Of a DNA stretch of 64,000 bases, positions 48,710 to 59,046 are shown piece after piece (positions within the stretch are counted from its first letter, which is position 1; each line of letters begins with the position of its first letter). The DNA is from CAWDDA01 sp963813345. GTDB lineage: Bacteria; Acidobacteriota; Blastocatellia; RBC074. The translations under genes and the position numbers were made by a program. The notes beneath the pieces were generated by a model, which was not told the DNA's origin, did no database searches, and saw only the letters and a program-made list of their open reading frames with translations. Location of the stretch: NCBI GenBank assembly GCA_963813345.1, contig CAWEYR010000033.1, forward strand, positions 248,001 to 312,000, read 5' to 3'.

Positions 48710-48973
48710 AGTGATCGATTGACGCCGGAGGCGTGAAAGATCGTAGCCAGGGGTTGAGCTCTTCGAATACCCCTGGTTGCATTGTGAGTGCAGAGTGCAT
48801 CCCCGCAGGGATGCGAGAGATGATCTGGTGAAAACCTGTCGACTTTCTCGCATCCCTTCAGGATGCGATTCGTCCACGGAATCGATCCAGGGGTTTCGAA
48901 GACTCAACCCCTGGCTACGTTCTCGCACCGCTCCGCGGTGATTGCGCTGCTTCAAGCTGAAGCTTGAACTCCT
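48710..48973. repeat. Family D repeat, copy 2, followed by a family A arm
   Basis: 48710-48950 matches 33069-33304 over its length (GTAGCCAGGGGTTGAG, AAACCTGTCG, TCGCATCCCTTCAGGATG, CCAGGGGTTTCGAAGACTC, CACCGCTCCGCGGTGATTGC). It is followed by TTCAAGCTGAAGCTTGAACT of family A. This fills the 300-base convergent gap between the DUF1501 gene and the RraA-like gene, with no other gene. Confidence 0.85.
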
Positions 48974-48978
48974 ATACA

Positions 48979-49839
48979 CTACGGCTTGGGCGGGTTCTTC
49001 TTTTTCCACTCTTCGAACTCTTTTTCGAGCTCGGGTGAGAGTCTTGGATAGATGTCGCGAGTGCGGTTTTTGCCACGGTTCATGATCTCGCGCTTGAAGG
49101 TTTCGGTTTGAACCGTGTTTTCGGCACTCTTGATGACGTCATCAGCGATTTGCGGGGGGAAGAAGAGAACGCCTTCCTCGTCGCCAACGACAACATCGCC
49201 TGGAAGCACTGTCACGCTGCCAATCCTTACAGGTCCGTTCCAATCGACCCCTACCTGATCCGCCATCGCTGAGGCATGCGCGCCGACGTAATAGGTTGGG
49301 AAATCCTTCATCGGCAGAAACTCGTTCAAGTCGCGTATGCCGCCATCAACCACAACGCCGCGCATTCCGCGAAGCTTCATTGCGAGTCCGGTCATATCGC
49401 CCATAAACGTTGCGCGATCGATGGCGCCTCCGAGCTCAACGACAGCGATATCACCCGGCTTTGCATCTTCACCCGCGCGAACATTCCACTGGAAGTCCCA
49501 GTCACCTTCCTTTGCCAGCTGCCGCACGCCTTCGTCGAGATCCGGACGAACCGGCAGATAACGCATCGTCAGAGCGCGGCCGACCAACTTGACGCCAGGT
49601 TGCGTAAGCTTGAAGTGATTCGCGAAGCAGTGCCGGTAGCCTTTGCCTTGGACCGCTCCCCACATCGCTTCGACCGGCAGCTTTCGCATCTTCTCGAGCT
49701 GGGCGTCAGTTACTCGCGTTCGCGCCGGAGCGAGCACGTCCATCAGCGGAGTCCACGTGTCTCGTTGCGAACGCAGGTTCTTTGGAACTGCTACTACCTG
49801 AAGAGCAATAATCAATATGAGTGAAAGCCATCGAGCCAT
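48979..49839 (-). CDS. Exported RraA / 4-hydroxy-4-methyl-2-oxoglutarate aldolase-like protein
   Basis: The family includes metal-dependent HMG/CHA aldolases, which cleave 4-carboxy-4-hydroxy-2-oxoadipate to pyruvate and oxaloacetate at the end of aromatic 4,5-cleavage pathways, and the RNase E regulator RraA. The conserved DGGIRD (in GVVVDGGIRDLNEF), the fold pattern VGRALTMRYLPVRPD, the VVELGGAID motif and DVVVGDEEGVLFFPP support the aldolase-type fold. The start at 49839 gives MARWLSLILIIALQVVAVP, a signal peptide. Export is unusual for this normally cytoplasmic family. The longer open frame to 49899 runs through repeat C5. Length 286 residues. Last gene of the minus-strand receptor operon. 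Confidence 0.8.
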   Translation of the reverse strand: MARWLSLILIIALQVVAVPKNLRSQRDTWTPLMDVLAPARTRVTDAQLEKMRKLPVEAMWGAVQGKGYRHCFANHFKLTQPGVKLVGRALTMRYLPVRPDLDEGVRQLAKEGDWDFQWNVRAGEDAKPGDIAVVELGGAIDRATFMGDMTGLAMKLRGMRGVVVDGGIRDLNEFLPMKDFPTYYVGAHASAMADQVGVDWNGPVRIGSVTVLPGDVVVGDEEGVLFFPPQIADDVIKSAENTVQTETFKREIMNRGKNRTRDIYPRLSPELEKEFEEWKKKNPPKP

Positions 49840-49849
49840 CGAATGCCTC

Positions 49850-49882
49850 CCAAGATTCCGCCTGAAGGCGGTACAACGTACC
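49850..49882. repeat. Family C half element, copy 5
   Basis: AAGATTCCGCCTGAAGGCGG and TACAACGTACC, matching 6410-6440 closely, between the TonB-dependent receptor and the RraA-like gene. Confidence 0.65.
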
Positions 49883-49888
49883 TTAATG

Positions 49889-52800
49889 CTACCAGTCAAT
49901 CTTCAAGGCGAACTGAAGAATGCGATTGTCATTAATGGTTGATGTTATACGTCCCGCCGTGGGTGACCCGATGTTTGCATTCGGGAAACCAAATGACGGA
50001 TGGTTGAAGAGATTGAAAGCATCAAACTGAAATCTCAGCTTTGCGTCTTCATAGAGCTTGAAGTCTTTTGCAAGCGACGTATCGAAGTTTACGTGGCCGG
50101 GCGCGTACAGCACACCACGCGCCGAGTTGCCGTATCCGCCGAACCCTTGCGCATTGAGTGGGGGAGCCACAAAGGCCGTCGTATCAAACCATCGATCCGC
50201 CGTTGGCTCATCAAGCCGTCCATCAGCGATGCGATTTGGCCAGCTGGGCCCGCCGTTGTTGACGCCGCTATTCAAAAATACAGTGAAAGGCCGTCCCGTC
50301 GTCAGTGTCGTAATGCCGCTGACCTGCCATCCCCCAATCACATTGCCCAGCGCGCCGCTCGAGAGCCACTTGCGGCCCGGACCAAAAGGCAATTCATAGA
50401 CGTAGCTCATCACACCGCGATGCTTGACATCGTAGCCTGACGGGCCGCGGCCCGCGCGAATGTTCGTGACAGTTTGCGGACCACCCACGGCTCCGCCGCC
50501 GCTTGCGGGCGAGCCACCAAAGTCGATCGATTTGCCATAAGTATAACTCACAAGAAACTGCAGACCTTGGGCGAAGCGCTTTGTTACCTTTGTCTGCAGG
50601 CTATGAAACGTCGACATGTTCTGCGGCTCTGCGATGTTGATCGTTGCAACATTTTTCAACGGCTGAATCAGACGGCGGTCCGCCTGCGGTACTGATGAAG
50701 GACCAGGTAGAACCTCGTTGATGTTGAAGAATACAGGGATGTGTACACCTCTACTGCCGGCATAGCCAATCTCAATCGCTATAGAGTTGGTAAGCTCGCG
50801 CTCGATGTTCAGGCTGAACGATTGCGCGTATGGCGTCAGGTTCGAGAATGCGTGACCGACGATCAGATGGATTGGCTGCATTCAACTCTGCGGTGGTTAT
50901 GGGCTTGAGCGGCTGAATGTTAGGAAATGGCCGGTTGATCACCGGTATCGCACCGCTCAGGAAAGCTGTGCCGAGCGGATTCGTTTCGGGCGCAAAGTTC
51001 TGTGAGATGGTATAGGGCACGTTAATTCCCAGCAGGTTCGACGCCGAGAACGGTTCCGGAAAATGGCTTATGCCGTAACCTCCCCGTAAGCACCGTCTTC
51101 GCGTTACCAAACATGTCCCAGGCAAAGCCGATCCGCGGACCGAGGTTGCCCCATCGAGTCTCTTTGCCTGCAGTCTCAGAAATTCCGCCCTCACCTGCAT
51201 ATGCCAGCCTGAGATTCGTGCGATCAAAATTCACGAGCCTGTTTCGAATCTCGACATCGGGCTGATAGATCTCATAGCGTACGCCGAGGTTGAGCATCAG
51301 CCGCGCATTAACCTTGTAGTCATCCTGAACAAAGAGCGCATGCTCCTGGTTAGTCGTGTAGTAGGGCTCGATCAGGAATCCCCGCGAACCTCCCGTCGAG
51401 TACCCGGTCAGCAGCGTTGCGATTCCTGACCCACCGGTATTGGTCGTTGGATCATTCGTGAAGTTATTGTTGAAGTTTATGCTGCCCCTCGTGTTCGTAT
51501 GTGTGAAAGGCGACGTCAGCCGACGCACATAACGATAGCCAAACTTCAACGTGTGATTGTTCACTGTCCAATAGACGTTGTCTTCAAACTGATAGTGCGT
51601 CTGGCGCGGGTTGACTGGCAGGAAGGCCGGCCCGCCACTCAATCCGGTGAAGTCCTGAATGTTGATGTTCGGCAAACCTGTAGTTATCAGATTGACATTG
51701 ATTCCCAGGATGCCGAGCGAAGTCGCGGCATTCTTTCCAAAATCCGATTGCAGGGTCTCGGGCGTCGTGCGCGCAAATCCGGTCCGGAACTCATTGATCA
51801 GCGCGGGACCGAAAGAGATGCGTGTAATTGAATGCGGCTCCTTGCGTGCGAAGCTTTGTATTCTGAATTCCCGCAACAAAAGGCCCAAGCTCGAATCGTT
51901 GCGCCGCTTCGGGCGGCGTCGGCAGGCAGCAGGCCGCCTGACCCTGCGGTGCATCAAGCTTGTAGTCATCGAAGTTATAACGGAAGAATATCGAATTGCC
52001 GTCATTGATCTTGTGGTCGATTCGGAAATTGAAAGCATTCTCGCTAACTACACGGTTTGCAACTGAAATGTAGTTATCGAAGTTTCCGTTTCCAAGCCCT
52101 GCAATATTCGGCAGCGGATAGATACTCGCCGTATTCAGTCCAACTGGATTGAGGAGACTTTGCGGGATGATGTTTCCCGGAAACTGATCGCGTAGCAATC
52201 GGGGATTCGATGCACTCACAGGTCTTGTCGGATCAAAATTCGGGTTATTGCGTGTCGTCAAGGGGATTGTATATCGGGAGCAACACGCCACTCCGATTTC
52301 GGTAATCGCTGAAATCGCCGCGTCTCGTCTTTTCCGTCGGAACGGTATTTGTAAAAGTCAAACCGCGCAGCTCTCGCAGGCCCGCATAATCCACAAAGAA
52401 GAATGTTCTGTTCTTCCCGCTGTAGAAAGTTGGTCCGCCTTCGCCAAAACGCGGAAGCCCGAGAGGACCTCCGATCGCAGCGCCAAACTGGTTGCGCCGA
52501 AACGGCGGTTTTACCGGTACAGCCTGTCTCGTTGCAAACACGTTTCGCGCATCGAGCACCTGATTCCGCAGAAAGTCGAAGACTGTTCCGTGAAAATCGT
52601 TCGAACCGGATTTCGTCGATACCGATACTACGCCCGCACCCCGGCCGAATTCGGCCGAGAACGTGCCGGCAAGCACTTTGAACTCGCGCACCGATTCGAT
52701 TGATGGCGTCACGATCACCGTGTTGAACGTGTATTCGTTGTTGTCGATTCCATCGATCAGCCACGCGTTTGAATTTGCGTGATGACCCAGCGCATTGAAG

Positions 52801-53382
52801 TTTGCAGCGCCCCGAGGATTGAATGTGCTTGCTCCTGAAAGATTCTCACCCGCCTGCCCCGGCGTGATACCCGGCACCAGATAGACCAGCGTCGCGAAGT
52901 TCCTTCCATTCAGTGGAAGCTCGCGTACGGCGCGCTCCTCGATCACTGCGCCAAGCTCAGCCGACTCTGAATGCACAAGTGGTACCTGAGCCACAATGTT
53001 CGTGGTCTCGCTGACGTCACCAACCTCCATTTCGATGTCGACGCGTGCCTTCTGATCCACCTGCAGAACAAGGCCCGTACGGAGCTGTTTCCTGAACCCG
53101 CTCTTCTCGATCATCACGCTGTAAGTACCCGGTATCAGGAATGGCGAAATGTAGTTGCCTTCTTCGTCAGTGGTAAGCTGCTGTGACGTGCCCTTGTCGG
53201 TTTCCGTAATTGTCACCTGGGCGCCTGAGATTGCCGAGCCCGACTTGTCGCGGACAGTTCCAAGGATCGTGCCGGACGTGACTTGCGCAGTCACAATGCC
53301 GGTACAGGCAACCAGCAACCCGAGAACAATTGTCAACATGCAGGATTGATCGTATGATGGTAGCGAGTAGCGGCTTGTTCAC
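49889..53382 (-). CDS. TonB-dependent receptor, Oar-like with carboxypeptidase-regulatory domain, about five frame changes
   Basis: A GTG at 53382 follows AAGGAGGACGAA. The first 15 codons (VNKPLLATIIRSILH) are out of frame with the signal peptide that follows (LTIVLGLLVACTGIVTAQ). Next come a carboxypeptidase-regulatory-like beta domain (GTILGTVRDKSGSAISGAQ) and the plug (ELPLNGRNFATLVYLVPG; FNVRGAAN-like FNPRGAANFNALGHHAN; SIESVREFKVLAGTFSAEFG). The barrel is spread over frames changing near 52270, 51830, 51065 and 50875 (FSGKNRTFFFVDYAG-like, SIFFRYNFDDYKLDAP, GIAWDMFG-like, FLVSYTYGKSIDFGG), ending RILQFALKIDW. The intended length is about 1160 residues. It imports an unknown large substrate, probably that of the flanking catabolic enzymes. 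Confidence 0.83.
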
Positions 53383-53449
53383 TTCGTCCTCCTTGTAATT
53401 TGAAAGCCCTCCACTCACGGTCGGGCTACTGACATGCGTTCTGTCAGCC

Positions 53450-54829
53450 TCAGCTCCAGAGCCGATCCCACGACCGTTCCTTGTCCCACTCCGGAGTCGG
53501 CTCGAAATAACCCGGATGGTCGGGATGGAGATGCGCACGAATCACGCTTTCGTTCAAAGCTTCGATTCCAAGACCCGGCCGCTCAGGAACGATCGCGTGG
53601 CCGTCCTTGATCTCTGGTTTCGGACTGACCATATCGCCCCACCAGGGCACATCCAGCGAGTGATGCTCGAGACAGAGAAAGTTTTCGGTCGCCGCAGCAC
53701 AATGAACATTTGCCATAAACGAAATCGGCGTCCCGGCAAAATGCATTGCCATCGGAACGCCGTGTTCCATCGCGAAGTCTCCGATCTTCTTGGTTTCGAG
53801 AATGCCGCCGGATGATGCGAGGTCGGGATGAATCATGTCGACTGCGCCCATCTGGATCAATTTCATGAAAGGCTCTTTGAGGTAGATGTCTTCACCGGTA
53901 AGAATCGGCGTCGTCGTCGAATCCTTGATTTGTTTCATCAACTCGCCGTACTCCCACGGAACCATATCCTCCATCCACGCGAGATTGTGTTTCTCCATCG
54001 CGCGCGCCAGCTTGATGCAGCTGTTCACGCTAATGTGACCATAATGGTCAGATGAGAGCGGAATATCCATCCCGATCACTGAGCGGATTTCACCAATGAA
54101 GTTCGAAAGAATCTCGATCCCTTTGTCAGTGATCTCAATCCCCGTAAATGGATGTTGCACTGTCGAGCGCCCTACGCCAGGCACGCCAGCGGGCTGCGAA
54201 AGCGTACCCGGAATACCTCGCAACAGCCCGATGCCAAAGTCCTGTTTGAGATACGTGATGCCGATATCCATCCGCGCCTTCAACCGCTTGCCTGCCTCGA
54301 TACCGTCGGGCGGCGAGCCGGGCTTGCGATCGCGCGCCGCGGGGCCCTCGGTAGTATCGGCATAGAGTCGCACGCGATCACGAAACTTGCCGCCTGCCAT
54401 CTGATACGCAGGGACACCGAAGGCCTTGCCAGCCAGGTCCCACAGAGCCATTTCAATTCCGCACACGCCACCAGCCTGCCGCGCGTGATGACCAAACTGT
54501 TTGATCTTGCGAAAAATCCGATCGATATCGCACGGGTTTTCACCAATCACACGGCTCTTGAGGAATAGTGCGTAGGTCTTGCTCGCTCCATCGCGCACTT
54601 CACCAAACCCTGAGATTCCCTGATTGGTATCGATACGGATAATCGGGCAGATCATCGGGGCGCCGGCAACGACGCTCACCCGCAGATCAGTGATCTTGAG
54701 CTGTGACGGCAAAGAGCTGCGACGAACATCCTGTCCGATGCTCTCGAAGTCTTCGTTTGTAAGCCATCCCGAAGCCGCAGCTCCGGCAATTCCGGAACTT
54801 AGAGTGCTGACAAATGATCGGCGTTTCAT
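53450..54829 (-). CDS. Enolase-superfamily (mandelate racemase/muconate lactonizing) enzyme with Tat signal
   Basis: An intact 459-residue protein. The N-terminus MKRRSFVSTLSSGIAGAAAS is a twin-arginine signal. The MR/MLE N-terminal domain includes GISGFGEVRDGASKTYALFL, and the barrel follows with GIEMALWDLAGKAFGVPAY. Candidate catalytic groups are the Lys in TYLKQDFGIG, metal ligands in DIPLSSDHYGHIS, NLAWMEDMVPWEYG and ILTGEDIYLKEP, and the His in MAMHFAGTPISF. The D-x-H and MHFAG patterns are closest to acid-sugar dehydratases of the mannonate/galactonate group. It probably dehydrates a sugar acid or related hydroxy acid, outside the cytoplasm. It starts the minus-strand operon; the receptor gene begins 67 bases downstream. 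Confidence 0.85.
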   Translation of the reverse strand: MKRRSFVSTLSSGIAGAAASGWLTNEDFESIGQDVRRSSLPSQLKITDLRVSVVAGAPMICPIIRIDTNQGISGFGEVRDGASKTYALFLKSRVIGENPCDIDRIFRKIKQFGHHARQAGGVCGIEMALWDLAGKAFGVPAYQMAGGKFRDRVRLYADTTEGPAARDRKPGSPPDGIEAGKRLKARMDIGITYLKQDFGIGLLRGIPGTLSQPAGVPGVGRSTVQHPFTGIEITDKGIEILSNFIGEIRSVIGMDIPLSSDHYGHISVNSCIKLARAMEKHNLAWMEDMVPWEYGELMKQIKDSTTTPILTGEDIYLKEPFMKLIQMGAVDMIHPDLASSGGILETKKIGDFAMEHGVPMAMHFAGTPISFMANVHCAAATENFLCLEHHSLDVPWWGDMVSPKPEIKDGHAIVPERPGLGIEALNESVIRAHLHPDHPGYFEPTPEWDKERSWDRLWS

Positions 54830-55201
54830 TATCGACTCCTGCTCAAAAGTAGGTCATAGCAGACAGGTAAACTGCTGCTGACGAGCAACGATCCCACGAT
54901 AGGAATGTCAGAATGTCAGAATGTTATTACGCGCGATGATAGGTGCGTAGTACAGCATGTGAGACGGAGTGTCAATATTATAGTGCTGAGTGCTGAGGAG
55001 GGAGTCTGCAGTTCGAAGACGCGATGAGTTAGCCACTGGATACACACTGAAGAGCCTTGGAAAGATCACGGAATGCAACCAGAATCTCAAGACTTAATTC
55101 CGCTTTTCCGTACTCTTTCCAGCACCCAGCACTCAGCATCTTCTCTTCGTTTCTTCCTTCCTTGCACTTCCGTTCGCGTGCCATTAATCTCTGATCCTCG
55201 C
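54830..55201. other. Divergent intergenic region of the catabolic locus
   Basis: 372 bases between the enolase-superfamily gene (minus) and the thiamine-diphosphate enzyme (plus). It contains GAATGTCAGAATGTCAGAAT (a tandem 9-mer, about 54901-54921), two copies of the GTGCTGA heptamer at about 54984-54997, and their reverse complement CAGCACCCAGCACTCAGC at about 55119-55136. This is the same inverted-heptamer framing as in the composite repeats but without a clear family-A core. No gene is evident. Promoters for both directions should lie here but no convincing boxes were found. Confidence 0.5.
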
Positions 55202-56744
55202 ATGATCAATGGCGCTGAGAGTCTTGTGCGCACTGCACGAGCAGCAGGTATCGACGTCTGCTTCGCCAATCCGGGAACCACTGAGATGCCTCTCGTCATC
55301 GCGCTCGATGCCGAGAAGAGCGTTCGGCCAGTGCTGTGTCTCTTTGAAGGCGTGTGCACAGGAGCGGCTGATGGTTACGGGCGCATGGCCGGCAAACCCG
55401 CACTGACATTGCTCCATCTGGGGCCGGGATTTGCCAACGGTATCGCTTATCTGCACGATGCCCGCCGCGCTCGATCGCCGATCGTCAACCTGATCGGCGA
55501 ACACGCCACCTGGCACATCGCGGCCGATGCCCCGCTTAACTCCGACATCGAGTCACTCGCGCGGCCCGTTTCAGCCTGGGTTCATCGAAATTTGACCTCC
55601 GAAGAGCTTGCCGGCGATATGGCAGACGCAGTGGCCGCTGCAGCCAGTTATCCCGGCCGAATAGCTTCCCTGATAGTTCCGCACGATTCTCAGATCGGGC
55701 CTGCATCGGGCGAAGTCGCGCCGAAAAAACCTCAGGGGCCGGAACCCGCTGAGCAATCACTTATCGATCGGGCGATAGAAATCCTGCGATCAAGCCGCAG
55801 AGCCCTGCTTTTTCTGGGAGGCGAAGCTCTCAGTGAGCGCGGACTCAAGGCCGCAGCGAGAATCAGTGCCGGCACCGGATGCCAGCTGATGTGCGGAGAC
55901 GTTTCCTAAACGTATAGAGCGCGGTGCGGACATTACGCGCCTCCCGCGACTGCCGTATTTCCCCGAACCCGCGATTGAGGCGCTGGCGCCCTTCGATTCG
56001 GTCATTCTGGCAGGTGCGAATGAGCCCGTATCGTTCTTTGGTTATCCGGGCCTGCCGAGTTACTTCATCGCTCCCGAAAAGACAAAACAGACGCTCGCGT
56101 CTCCTCATCAGGATGTGATAACCGCACTCGAGTACGTCGCCGATGCACTTGGAACAGATCCGGCTCGCATAGAAAGCGCTCCGCCTGATCGACCTCAAGG
56201 CCCACTGAATCTTGAAAACCTTGCAGCGGCGATTGCGAGTGCTCAGCCAGAGGGTGCGATCGTGATGGACGAAGGCAATACGAGCAGCTTCTTCTATTTT
56301 GGTGTTTCGGCAAAGGCACGGAGGTTCACAATGCTCGCTCAGCCGGGTGGAGCGATAGGAATGGGGCCTCCATGCGCAACTGGCGCCGCTGTGGCGTGTC
56401 CTGATCGCCCGGTAATCAACATCCAGGCTGACGGAAGTGCGTTCTACACGTTCCAGGCTCTCTGGACCCAGGCGCGGGAAGCTCTCAACGTAACGACGAT
56501 CATCTGCAATAATGGGGGATATCGTGTGCTGGGTATCGAGATGAAACGAGCGGGAGTTACGGAGTTCACTCCAGGGCTTGAGAGTCTTGTCTCGCTCGCG
56601 CGGCCATCGCCCGACTGGGTGAAGCTTGCGCAAGGCATGGGAGTCAGTGGCGAGAGAGTTGATAACGCAGAGGCCCTTGCCCGAGCCATCGAGAACGCTG
56701 TACGCGAGCCGGGTCCACACCTGATTGAGGCAGTGCTTTCATAA
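55202..56744 (+). CDS. Acetolactate-synthase-like thiamine-diphosphate enzyme, one frame change
   Basis: The N-terminal PYR domain reads INGAESLVRTARAAGIDVCF, ANPGTTEMPLVIALD (with the cofactor-activating Glu), and FEGVCTGAADGYGRMAGKPA. After GTGCQLMCGDVS the frame changes near 55908 and continues RIERGADITRLPRLPYF, then the PP domain (AIVMDEGNTSSFFYFG; QADGSAFYTFQALWTQ with the ThDP motif ending ICNNGGYRVLGIE). The intended length is about 514 residues. Such enzymes are acetolactate synthase-like, benzoylformate-decarboxylase-like or related 2-oxo-acid lyases. With the downstream beta-oxidation genes, a 2-oxo-acid decarboxylation step is plausible. The ATG at 55202 was chosen by homology; its ribosome-binding site is weak. 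The next gene starts 21 bases downstream. Confidence 0.83.
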
Positions 56745-56765
56745 TTCGTTAAGGAGTCATTACTG

Positions 56766-58873
56766 ATGAGTGATCTGGTGCAACTTACTCAGGACGGCGA
56801 AATAGCCGTCATAACGATCGTCAATCCGCCCGTAAATGCGCTTAGTCCGGGCGTACCGGAAGGAATCGGTTCGGCAATCGAAGCGATTCAGAATAATGAT
56901 GCGGTGAAAGGCGCGATTCTGATTGGATCCGGTCAGACCTTCATTGCGGGTGCAGATATCAAGGAGTTCGGAAAGATTACGTCGGGTCAGCGTCGCGAAG
57001 GAATCAACCTCACCGATCTGCTGCTCGCAATCGAGGACTCGTCGAAACCAGTTGTGGCAGCAATTCACGGAACTGCTTTCGGAGGCGGTCTCGAAACTGC
57101 AATGGCATGTCACTACCGCGTCGCCGTGGCATCGGCACAGGTCGGTCAGCCCGAAGTCAACCTCGGAATCATTCCGGGCGCAGCGGGAACACAGCGGCTG
57201 CCGCGTCTTGCAGGAATCAGCAAGGCGGTCGAGATGTGCGCATTTGGCGCTCCAGTCAAGGCTGCAGATGCGCTCAAGGCGGGCATCGTCGATCGCATTG
57301 TCGAAGGCGATCTGCTGGAAGGCGCAAAGGCTTTCCTCAGCGAACAGCTACGACTTGAAGTCGTGCATCGAAAGACGCGCGACAAGCAGGAAAAGTTAGC
57401 GGACGCCGCGGCGAATGCTTCAGTTTTCGCCGCAGCGCGCGCTGAAGCTGCGAAGACAAAGCGCGGAATGATAGCTCCGCTGGCCGCAATCAATGCCGTC
57501 GAAGCGGCAACCACACTTTCATTCGAAGGGGGCTGCAAACGAGAGCGCGAACTTTTTACTGATTGTCTTTTTTCGGATCAGTCAAAGGCGCTGATTCATG
57601 TTTTCTTCGGTGAACGCGAGGTCGCAAAGATCCCGGAATTAACAAAGAGACAAAGACGTTTGAAATCAGGCGTGCCGCGATTATCGGGGCCGGAACGATG
57701 GGTGGCGGAATCGCGATGTGTTATGCGAATGCAGGGATTCCGGTTCTTCTGAAAGAGACAGAGCAGGCGGCCCTGGATCGAGGAATGAGTACGATTTCGA
57801 AGAACTATGCTAATTCCGTTAAGAAGGGGCGATTCAGTCAGGAGGAAATGGACCGTCGCCTCGCGCTGATCACGCCGACACTGAGCTATGACGGCTTCGA
57901 GAATGCGGATATCGTAGTTGAAGCCGTTTTCGAAGGGATGGAGCTGAAGAAGGAGATTTTTGCGGAGCTTGAAAAGATCTGCCGCAAGGACACGATACTC
58001 GCATCCAACACGTCGACGTTGAATATCGACGAGATTGCATCGGTTACTTCGCGGCCCGAAATGGTGATCGGCCACCATTTCTTTTCGCCCGCAAATGTCA
58101 TGCGTCTGCTGGAGATCGTCCGAGGCAAGGCTACAAGTAACGAAGTCATTGCTACGTCGATGGGTCTTTCGAAAAAGCTGAAGAAAGTGGGCGTCCTTGT
58201 CGGGAACTGTCGCGGTTTCGTAGGCAACCGTATGATCGCACCGTATGGCCGCGAAGCACAGTTTCTGGTGGAAGAGGGAGCCAACCCTCAGGATGTCGAC
58301 GGCGCACTCTACAGTTTCGGAATGGCGATGGGGCCGCTTGCGATGGGAGACCTCGCCGGGCTGGATGTGGGGTATCGTATCCGTAAAGAATACAAACACC
58401 TCGAAGAACCGGGGGTCCGGCAACCACGAATCGCTGACAAGCTTGTAGAGATGGGAAGGTACGGACAGAAGACACTTGCCGGCTGGTACCGATATGACGA
58501 GAACCGGCGCCCTCAGCCCGATCCGGAAGTCGAGACGGTCATCAAAGAAGCGTCGAAAGAAGCAGGTATCGAGAGGCGCAAGATCAGCCCGGAAGAGATT
58601 GTTGACCGCACGATCTACGCGCTCGTCAACGAAGGCGCTAAGATTCTCGAGGAAGGATACGCACTAAGGGCCGTCGATATTGATATCATTTACGTCAACG
58701 GATATGGCTTCCCGGCGTGGCGTGGAGGTCCAATGTGGTATGCCGACACTGTTGGCTTGCCGAAAGTGCTTGCAAGAATCGAAGAGTTCCATCAGAAGTT
58801 TGGTGATTTGTGGAAGCCGGCACCGCTTCTTGTAGAGCTGGCTCACGAGGGAAAGAGATTCAACGAGAAGTGA
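56766..58873 (+). CDS. Fused enoyl-CoA hydratase / 3-hydroxyacyl-CoA dehydrogenase, one frame change
   Basis: FadJ-like beta-oxidation enzyme that hydrates enoyl-CoA and oxidises the 3-hydroxyacyl-CoA with NAD. Behind TAAGGAGTCATTACTG. The hydratase half has SGQTFIAGADIKEF, HGTAFGGGLETAMACHYR and GQPEVNLGIIPGAAGTQRL, including the catalytic glutamates. The frame change near 57635 joins DPGINKETKTFEIRRAAI to the Rossmann motif IGAGTMGGGIAMCYA. The dehydrogenase half has SNTSTLNIDEIASVTSRPE, GHHFFSPANVMRLLE, GFVGNRMIAPYGREA and the second HAD repeat YVNGYGFPAWRGGPMWYAD. The intended length is about 702 residues, as in FadJ-type fusions. In one operon with the ThDP enzyme. Confidence 0.9.
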
Positions 58874-59046
58874 CGCATGGATGCAGTGCGCTGAAGTTAT
58901 CGTCAGATACGCTCCACGGACGCGTGTCAGAAGCCGGTTAGACTCCGAAGCGTCGCGAAGCTTCAAGGTAGTACCGTGTTTTACCTGCGCTTTCAGAATG
59001 TCCGTAGAGCGTCCTGAGCGACTTCCAGGTGCTTGAGGAAAACAAA

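Noticed and set aside
55073..55201. Longer N-terminus for the thiamine-diphosphate enzyme
   Set aside because: The extra codons cross the heptamer complement region and show no family resemblance; INGAESLVRTARAAG matches the normal start.
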